A stretch of 64,000 bases of DNA from Calonectria ilicicola (Eukaryota > Ascomycota > Sordariomycetes > Hypocreales > Nectriaceae): NCBI GenBank assembly GCA_020809705.1, contig CP085827.1, positions 5,208,001 through 5,272,000 of the forward strand, given 5' to 3'. The notes under the pieces are model-generated. The model ran no database searches, was not told where the DNA came from, and saw only the letters and a program-made list of their open reading frames with translations. Of this stretch, positions 57,441 to 64,000 are shown piece by piece. The translations under genes and the position numbers were made by a program. The first letter of the stretch is position 1. Each line of letters starts with the position of its first letter.

Positions 57441-58095
57441 TTATTGACGTCTTCGGAACTTTTGGGGAATGTTGGCTTCGACGATAGGCACCTTATTAAG
57501 GGCCTCAAGACGGTCCTCCTCTCGCTCCATCTCCTCGTGCTTCTTGAAATGCTCAATATCCTCGGGATGTGTCAGATCCTCAAGCTTTGTGTTCTCGTCG
57601 TGGTACTTTTCCCAGTGGTGAATCTCATACTCGTACTCGTCGTCGCCGTGGTGTCCGGGGCCGGTGCCCAGGTCGGGGAGTGTCTTGCCTTGGGCGTTGA
57701 AGTCAAGCCATTCGCCGCGGCTGACGATGCCGTCTCGGTTGAAATCGAGCATGCGCAGAAGGATATCAAGGACCTCGTTCTTCCTAGCTTGGGACATGCC
57801 CTTGTTGGAATCGTCCATAAGACCGTACAGGCGCTGGAGCTCCGAGCCTTCCCATTGACCGTTGCTGTTGAAATCGTGTAGAGTAAAGAAGGCCGCCACA
57901 TCCCAGTTGTCCATGTGATGTTCCTCTAGGTGTGCCATGTTAGAATTGTCTATAGTGAGAAGCAAAAGCGCCCAGAGAAAACGTACCAGCCATGTGCTTC
58001 GTCATCCAGTTTGCGTTCTCGTCGACCATGGGCTTTTGCGAGCCGTGAGCGGCCACGAGGCTCGCAAAGGCGATGCCGAGGAAAGCCGGGCGCAT
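57441..58095 (-). CDS. Secretory-pathway EF-hand protein (Ssp120/MCFD2-like)
   Basis: Two exons, 57987-58095 and 57441-57925, give 197 residues; the intron 57926-57986 joins WMTKHMA to EEHHMDNWD. MRPAFLGIAFASLVAAHG is a clear signal peptide. Two EF-hand loops are visible, DFNSNGQWEGSE and DFNRDGIVSRGEW, each with the expected acidic and Gly positions. Between them is SQARKNEVLDILLRML. The acidic, charged C-terminal part (YHDENTKLEDLTHPEDIEHFKKHEE) and the ending QKFRRRQ fit yeast Ssp120-like and MCFD2/nucleobindin-like proteins, which bind calcium and ride with lectin-type cargo receptors between ER and Golgi. The ATG at 58095 was chosen because the signal peptide starts there; an in-frame ATG at 58140 would put a polar stretch before it. 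Confidence 0.83.
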
Positions 58096-59061
58096 CTTTC
58101 GGGTGGCTGCGGAGTGGTATCGGGGGTACGACGGAAGCAATTGGGTCGCGGTGAGGATGCGAGCGAGGTCGAGCGATCGGCACAGGCGAGGAAGAGAGGG
58201 CGGGAGTTAAAAGCCAGATTTGAAGATAGGAGTGATCCGATCTCGAACTCAACCTGTTCGTGGCCACTGTCGTAATGGCTGTGGAGGAGGTCAGGGGAGC
58301 CCACCGCCCGGGCCAGCTTGGCGGGGAGCTAGAGCTACAGAAGGTTGGGGGCCAGGTATACACCTGCAAGAACACGGCTCGCACTCCAAGGATAAAATCG
58401 GGAAGGTCGATAAGATGCAGATTAGACAAGATGCATCAACAAAGAAGCGAATAAGCGCAACAGTAGAATTATGATTATTCTGTGAGTATTTATATATGTC
58501 ATTCATTTTTATTGCAAATTTTTCCATGCCCATATTGAGAAAGAAACTCACACCCAGTGTCATGTGTTCATCACCAATATGCCAGTCGGTGGTGGTGGAG
58601 GGGCACTGGGGTATCAGGAATGACACTGAACTAAAAGCAGGCATCTTGAATCGCCAACAATGACATTCATAATTATACTGTGTTCTAGAACTTAGTATGA
58701 GACATACTAGACCTCTGAAGATTATTATTGAACCAATTCTCTTACTTAACACTGCATGGTTTCTCCTTCGGCTTGTCCCCACTGACCCAGCAGCCGGGTC
58801 TTGACTTCCCCATGTCACCCAGTATGACTGGGGTAGCATAATTAGCTGCCCCCTAACGAGTGCCCAAAAGCGCTGGAGCGCTAGCCTCCCAGCCTCTTCG
58901 CCCCGTGACTTGGCGTTTACAGCCGCCATCCGCTACGCGTCAACAGGCGCGCTCGCTAAGAAATTGTGACCTCACCGCGGCTCAGCAATAGATGATCAAC
59001 CAACAACCTATCGTCAACTCCAAATCAACAATCATCGCCCCTTTGAACGCCATCAGCTACC
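58096..59061. other. Divergent region between EF-hand gene and ORC6
   Basis: 966 bp without a supported gene. The right end (after 58960) is the likely ORC6 leader; the left end is the EF-hand promoter. Confidence 0.5.
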
Positions 59062-60274
59062 ATGAGTCGCCATCAAATCGAGCAGGCGTTGCTCTCCCTT
59101 ATGCCAGAATATGCTAGGGATCTGCCTCCGTCGCTCATTGAGCTTGCTGAATCTCTCCTTGCTCAGTCTCGAAATCGGGCAAGCACCCTGAAAACTGAGG
59201 AAGAGATTGCGCGCCCCTATGCTTGCGCACACATCGCATGTGATAGGTATGTTTTTCTTTTTCTTCTTGATAGATTCCAGAATGAGCACTAACTCGGGCA
59301 GACTAAAAATTACACTCGATCTTCCACCAATTAAACCTCGACCACCGATCCCTCCTCGTATCTACAACCGATTGTACGCCCACCTCGACAACATTTTACC
59401 TAAGGCGTCGGCTACGCCTCGGACACCTGGGCGAACAACACGAACGCCAGGTGCGAAACTGAGAGATCTTGGAAGTTCGCCAGCTACCGCAACACGGGTG
59501 CCATCCCGAGCCACACCAACCAAGGAAAGGAGTCTGGCGGCGTTTCGAACTCCATCGAAAACTGCCAATGGAACTCCAGCAAAGTCTGCCAGTAAAACAT
59601 CAGCTGTCGCATCTGAGAATAGTCTTCACCCCTGGATTCGGCCAGCCACTCGGTTTATCTGCAATGAAACAGAACACAAGAAGCTGGCACCAACCATAAT
59701 TGCTGGTATGGAGGCGATCATCATGCCCGCTGGGCGGAAAACGGAAGATGAATGGGTCCTCCAGAACGTCGCGGCATTGTTTGCTGTCGTGTATTTCTAT
59801 GTGACTATGCGAGTTAAAGCTCTTGCATCTGGTGAAGCAATTGATCGAGACGGCTACGTTCCACGACGAAAAGAAATTCTTGCTTGGGTCGCCCGTGCAC
59901 GTCAGGAGGCCACAGTCGGAGGTCTGGACGAGGATGATGCCTGGTATGGCTTTAGCAACCCCAAAACAAAGGAATTCGACGATGCAGTCGCTCAGGTCAA
60001 CGAGCGCGGCTGGCTGAGTGGAGATTGGTATCAGGGAATCGCCGACGTGGTCAAACTAACACAGCGCGCTCAAGTCGATGATGATGTGGACATGATGGAT
60101 GAGGAGGTGGTCCCCAAGATGCAGATTAAAAGGGCGGACACAATGTTTCAAGACAAATACGATTTTCTCAGTGAAACGAAACGTGCTGATCACAAGGTTT
60201 GGAAAGAAGGAATCATCGCCAAGATTTTTCAATTGACAGCGACGGACGCCGCCATGGAAGTAGATACAGTATGA
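59062..60274 (+). CDS. ORC6: Origin recognition complex subunit 6
   Basis: Two exons, 59062-59246 and 59302-60274, give 385 residues; the 55-bp intron 59247-59301 joins CAHIACD to RLKITLDLPP. The N-terminal helical domain (MSRHQIEQALLSLMPEYA; LIELAESLLAQSR; EEIARPYACAHIACDRLKITLDLP) is the conserved TFIIB/cyclin-like first half of Orc6. A central disordered region is rich in TP and S/TPxK sites (TPRTPGRTTRTPG, TPTK, RTPSK), expected CDK targets that restrict re-replication. The second helical domain follows (RFICNETEHKKLAPTIIAGMEAI; WVLQNVAALFAVVYFYVTMRV). The C-terminal tail has MQIKRADTMFQDKYDFLSETKRADHKVWKEGIIAKI, the Orc1-5-contacting region. It loads MCM with Cdt1/Cdc6 at replication origins. 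Start is the first ATG of the leader. Confidence 0.88.
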
Positions 60275-60408
60275 AGGATCGAAAGACCAGCTTCTCAACA
60301 TGGATTGTACATGAACTCATTCCACCATATTTTCCACGCCAAATATCGATCCACCAGTCTATCTAAGAGTCTATTACATCGCTCGCATCAGACACCAAAA
60401 ATGATCGC

Positions 60409-61428
60409 TTAGTTGCTAGCAGTGCGGGTTCGGGTGAAGAAGGAGCTGGGAGCGCCAGTAGGGGCGCCAGTGGGAGCACCGGTGGGAGGAGCACCGGTAG
60501 GAGTGCCGTGGTGACCGCCGAAGCCGCCAGCACCGGGGGTGAAGTCAGCGCCGGGAGTGTGGTGACCACCGTGAGCACCGGGGGTGTGGTGAGCGCCATG
60601 AGCACCGGGAGTGTGGTGGCCACCGAAGCTGCCAGCACCAGGAGTGAAATCAGCACCAGGGGTGAAGTCACCAGCGGGAGGACCAGTGGGGGTAGCCTCA
60701 GCGTCGCTGGACTCGTCACGGGCCCAGTTCCACCAACGCTTGCTGTTGCCAGTGGGAGCAGCAGTGGGAGCACCGGAAGGAGGAGCACCAGTAGGAGTGC
60801 CGTGTTGGCCACCGAAACCGCCGGCACCGGGAGTGAAGTCAGCACCGGGAGTGTGGTGACCACCGAAGCCGCCAGCGCCGGGAGTGTGTTGGCCGCCAAA
60901 GCCGCCAGCACCAGGGGTGAAGTCAGCGCCAGGGGTGAAGTCGCCGGAGGGAGGGCCAGTGGGAGTAGCCTCAGCATCGCCAGAGGCCTCATCCTCGCTG
61001 TCATCCTCAGACTGGCTGAAGCCCCACCAACGCTTGCTAGGAGCACCAGTAGGAGCAGCACCAGCGGCGGGAGTGCCGGTGGGAGGAGGTCCGCTGGGAG
61101 TGAAAGCACCACCGGGGGTGAAAGCGCCACCAGCACCAGGAGTAAAGCCGCTAGGAGGAGGGCCGGTAGGCTTGGGGCCAGGAGTGAAATCGCCAGTGGG
61201 CTCCTCGCGCTTTCCAAAGCCGGCACCAGGAGTGAAGCCGGCGAAGGGGCTGTCAGCGCTGGGGGTAGCGCCGCCGAAGCCGCCAGCGCCAGGAGTGAAG
61301 TCGCCAAAACCGCCAGCACCGGGAGTGCTGTCGGCACCGCTGTTGCTGTTGCCGAAGCCGAAAATAGGGTTGGCAGAGACGCCGGAAGAGATGGCCAGAG
61401 CCATAGTAAGGACAGAGAGGACAGCCAT
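60409..61428 (-). CDS. Secreted FTPGAGGFGG-repeat protein with Kex2-type sites
   Basis: A 339-residue frame, no intron. The start at 61428 gives the signal peptide MAVLSVLTMALAISSGVSAN; an upstream in-frame ATG (61533) would place 35 polar residues before it. The mature part is almost wholly Gly/Pro/Thr/Ala-rich repeats of FTPGA(G/D)GFGG, HHTPGA and GTPTGAPP. Three dibasic KR sites occur at residues 73-74, 132-133 and 230-231. The last two are followed by the same motif, KR-WW-G-F and KR-WW-N-W, then an acidic stretch and ATPTGPPxGDFTPGADFTPG. The protein thus contains two about 98-residue tandem blocks with a Kex2 signature at the boundary. It is most like kexin-processed repeat precursors or structural cell-wall peptides (Rep1-like repellents). 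No known RiPP-modifying neighbour (DUF3328/UstYa-type) is seen. Function unknown. Confidence 0.78.
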   Translation of the reverse strand: MAVLSVLTMALAISSGVSANPIFGFGNSNSGADSTPGAGGFGDFTPGAGGFGGATPSADSPFAGFTPGAGFGKREEPTGDFTPGPKPTGPPPSGFTPGAGGAFTPGGAFTPSGPPPTGTPAAGAAPTGAPSKRWWGFSQSEDDSEDEASGDAEATPTGPPSGDFTPGADFTPGAGGFGGQHTPGAGGFGGHHTPGADFTPGAGGFGGQHGTPTGAPPSGAPTAAPTGNSKRWWNWARDESSDAEATPTGPPAGDFTPGADFTPGAGSFGGHHTPGAHGAHHTPGAHGGHHTPGADFTPGAGGFGGHHGTPTGAPPTGAPTGAPTGAPSSFFTRTRTASN

Positions 61429-62634
61429 TGCGAAGGTTTTCGTGATGTTAATGAGTGTTGTTGAAGAGGTGTTTAAAGAAGTCTTTTTTTCCTTGTTTTG
61501 ATTGAATGGGTTGTTATACAAATGACGGATCACAGAAGTCCTGCAACTGGAAGTCCGAGTCTAAAATGAAAGAAAAGGCGATGGAGACGAAGCTGATCAG
61601 AATTCGATATGTGGCAGAGATCAGCTCTCATATATACTATTTGGAGGTCATACAATATCACCCTTGAGCGGAGAATGCCGTTTCTACCGGCGTACCAAGC
61701 TGTCGTCGACAAGACCCTGCTCACTAAACCTGGTCCGGTACTGTGACAGCAAACCATCCAACGGGACATGGTTGGTATCCCAGTCTCGATGGTGGACATG
61801 TTGGTTTCACTGGAACTCACAACCAAGAAGATGTCGCGGCTGTCTGTGCTTCGTTCCATTCGCTAGCCCAAGTCTATTACTCAAACCAGCATATCATCCG
61901 CCACCCCTGGTCCCCGTGGCCCCCTTGGCGATCAGTGCCCAGGGTCCACTGGCATCTGCTTGGCGGAACATCTCTCAGGAGTTTTTTGGATGGTTTCTAG
62001 TTTCGGGTTGATGGGGATGAATCGAGGTTTGTGGTTGCAGCTTATTCTAGTGGCTCTTAGGGTCCCCCCGGTCGGTATGTGGGCGTGATGACGCGGCACT
62101 GGCAGCTCGCCCACCTACCATTGTTTACTGGGCACCCTATGTAGCCTGATGTTTTCTGCCAACCCTGCTAGGATCAGTTTCGGTCTCTGCGGTTTCAGAA
62201 ACCTCAGGGTTGCTGATGGCTGGAACGCTCTAAGAACAGTTGACGACGAATCCCTTTGAAATGACAGTATGCAAATCCGCTGGGATTGGTGTTTCAATAA
62301 TTGACCGATCGGCTTATCCTTGAGCTCACTCATCCCTAATTCCACTCTTCTTTTTCCCTGGTACCCAGCACTTGTCAGAGATAAGCCTCATCGCGCTACG
62401 GAGAGTTTTTTTTTAAATCGTTTAACTGGTTCTCGCAGCAGCGCTTAGTGAAAGAACGCTATTTGATGGTGCGACTAGGATTACGCAGAGCAGCCTTCCA
62501 GACCACCATGGACGCGTACTTCTCTCAAGGATTTTTACACATGCAACCGAGAAACAAAACAATTCTGTGGCAACACCTGGTACGCTAATGCCAGCGAATG
62601 ATACATCCTATAATCTAACAAGAGTCTGGACCCT
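61429..62634. other. Region between repeat protein 5' end and SDR 3' end
   Basis: 1.2 kb with no supported gene. The left part is the repeat-protein promoter with a TATATA element near 61631-61636. Confidence 0.5.
61629..61637 (-). promoter_or_regulatory. TATA-like box of the secreted repeat-protein gene
   Basis: GTATATATG on the minus strand, about 200 bp upstream of the ATG at 61428. Confidence 0.35.
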
Positions 62635-63786
62635 CTAAGCGATCTTGCCAGGCACAAAGGGATGGCCAGCGCTTAAACCGCCGTCGACAGCCCATGCCTG
62701 TCCGTTTACATAGCTGCTCTCATCACTCCCCAGGAATAACGCAACCCGCGCAATCTCATCAGCGTGGCCCCCGCGCTTAAGCGGATTGAGCTGTCCGATC
62801 TTCTTCTCTGTGCCCCTAGCGCGAGCTGCCTCGTAAGTGGGAGCCGTCATTCCCGTCTCAATCATCCCGGGGCAGATGGCGTTAATGCGGACGCCTGTAC
62901 CGACTAGTTGATAGGAGATGGTCTGCGCCAGCGAGATGACGGCAGCTTTGGAGGCTGAGTAGGGCGTCGAGCCCGCATTCGAACGAATTCCAGCCACAGA
63001 GGCGGTGCCGATGATGCTTCCACTGGGATGCGGCTTCTCGGCACTTGTCTTCATCATGGCTGGTGCGGCATACTTGGCGGCAAGGAATACACTAAACACA
63101 GAAAGAAAAAAACGTTGTTTAGCTGAGGCTCCGTAGTGGGGGTTTGTTCTCATCTGGTGGGGACTGGGGACAGCGAGGAAGAAATATTGGGGACCCCCCC
63201 TCGCTTGGAAAGAATCTACACATTACGCGGTACCCACCTCAAACTGTTGGTTTTTAGGACCGACATGAACTCATCGTCCTTGAATTCTGTAAAGGCGGCA
63301 TGCTTCCCAACAATACCAGCGTTGGCGAAGAAAACATCGAGGCGGCTGTACTGCGCGAGAGCGTCGTCGACGACCTGCTTCACACTAGCTTCATCGCCGG
63401 CATCGAAGCATCGAGTGTGCACTTCAGTCTGCGGGTAAGCGGCCTCAATCTCCGCCTTGTGGGCATCTAGATATGAGCCGTCATAATCGCAGAGATATAG
63501 CGCCCTTGCGCCGCTTTCAGCATACTGATGAGCGGTGGCGCGACCGATTCCAAGTGGAGAATTGGTACCTTGTTTTGATGAAGGTTAGATAATGATAATG
63601 AATGATGGAGCAGGGAACAAGGGAAAATTAGGGACGGATTAGGCTATACATACCGGTGATAATAACTACCTTGCCAGCAACTCGCGGTAAGCTAGACCCG
63701 GGAGCTACCTTGCTAATGGGCTGAAGGGGCTTGGTGAGCTGCTTGCCGAGAGCATCGATGCGGTTCTGGGCATTGTTGTCGGCCAT
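62635..63786 (-). CDS. Short-chain dehydrogenase/reductase (SDR)
   Basis: Three exons, 63654-63786, 63238-63568 and 62635-63091, give 306 residues; introns are 63569-63653 (85 bp) and 63092-63237 (146 bp). The classical SDR layout is clear: cofactor motif TG-TNSPLGIG (VVIITGTNSPLGIGRATA), an acidic residue after strand 2 (YLCDYDGSYLD) that favours NAD(H), FFANAG (NNAG motif), catalytic S and Y-SASK (SVAGIRSNAGSTPYSASKAAV), INAICPGMIETGM and the C-terminal WAVDGGLSAG. The C-terminus HPFVPGKIA contains no evident PTS1. Substrate is unknown; no biosynthetic cluster partners are next to it in the window. The N-terminal ~35 residues before the Rossmann fold (MADNNAQNRIDALGKQLTKPLQPISK) are an extension without recognised function. 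Confidence 0.85.
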
Positions 63787-64000
63787 GGTCGGTAATAATG
63801 GCCAGCGTGGCCGGATCCGGAGACAGGATTGGAGGGCGTTGTTATGAGGATTTTCAGTCCGATTGAGCTAAGAAGAGAGCTTTCGGTAAGATGTCGAAGT
63901 CAGAAGCTCAGCATCTTGTTGATCCTTTGTGCCCCTTAGTAAGAGAGCTCACAGCAGCCTTATGGGGGGCCGGAATGTGGAGAGAGAGGGGGGACTATCC

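Noticed and set aside
57426..57881. 151-residue plus-strand frame opposite the EF-hand gene
   Set aside because: Antisense shadow of clear EF-hand loops and a signal peptide on the minus strand.
60363..61464. Long frames of over 300 residues opposite and out of frame with the FTPGAGGFGG gene (plus strand 60508-61464; minus frame 60363-61337)
   Set aside because: They are made of Ser/Gly/Thr or Leu/Ala low complexity mirrored from the repeat DNA, with no start context, signal peptide or family match.

Overview
The window is chromosomal DNA of a filamentous ascomycete, most likely a Sordariomycete close to Hypocreales. The evidence is short GT-AG introns of about 45-150 bp with CTRAY-type branch points, CT-rich promoters, (CA)n/(GT)n microsatellites, fungal NLR architectures (PNP_UDP + NACHT + ankyrin; PNP_UDP + NB-ARC + TPR) and recognisable fungal housekeeping genes. 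There is no bacterial operon structure, no CRISPR and no tRNA or rRNA that I could support. All intron and exon boundaries were worked out by hand from frame continuity, splice signals and family conservation.

Left part (1-8.1 kb). An incomplete ankyrin-repeat gene runs off the left edge on the minus strand. Divergent from it is a PNP_UDP-NACHT-ankyrin NLR that appears broken by a frameshift between Walker A and Walker B and by an in-frame TGA before the ankyrin repeats. Mediator subunit 8 follows.

Middle (8-41.4 kb). This is a sparse, conserved region: choline sulfatase, a large IQGAP/Rng2 scaffold, an Rmd1/Sif2-like DUF155 membrane protein, a triose-phosphate/nucleotide-sugar transporter, a coiled-coil RD/RE-rich protein, a membrane-anchored PNPOx-like split-barrel protein and a SUR7-like four-helix protein with a C-terminal CxxC...CxxC knuckle. 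Three gaps of 3.2, 5.4 and 6.2 kb carry no gene I can support, only CT-rich tracts, microsatellites and one notable inverted repeat.

Accessory island (41.9-50.1 kb). It holds an unrecognised reading frame broken by one stop and one frameshift, three different degenerate tandem-repeat arrays, a decayed LINE (Tad-like) 3' end, and an apparently intact PNP_UDP-NB-ARC-TPR NLR whose TPR units are very similar to each other. With the left NLR/ankyrin pair, this gives three innate-immunity-type genes in two repeat-associated patches, one decaying and one apparently functional.

Right part (51.8-63.8 kb). This is dense and conserved: UPF3 (nonsense-mediated decay) divergent from a PP2A-family phosphatase with an acidic insert, TYW2/Trm12 (wybutosine) convergent with an Ssp120-like EF-hand secretory protein, ORC6, a secreted FTPGAGGFGG-repeat protein with Kex2-type KR sites before WW motifs (a candidate kexin-processed peptide precursor), and an SDR oxidoreductase.
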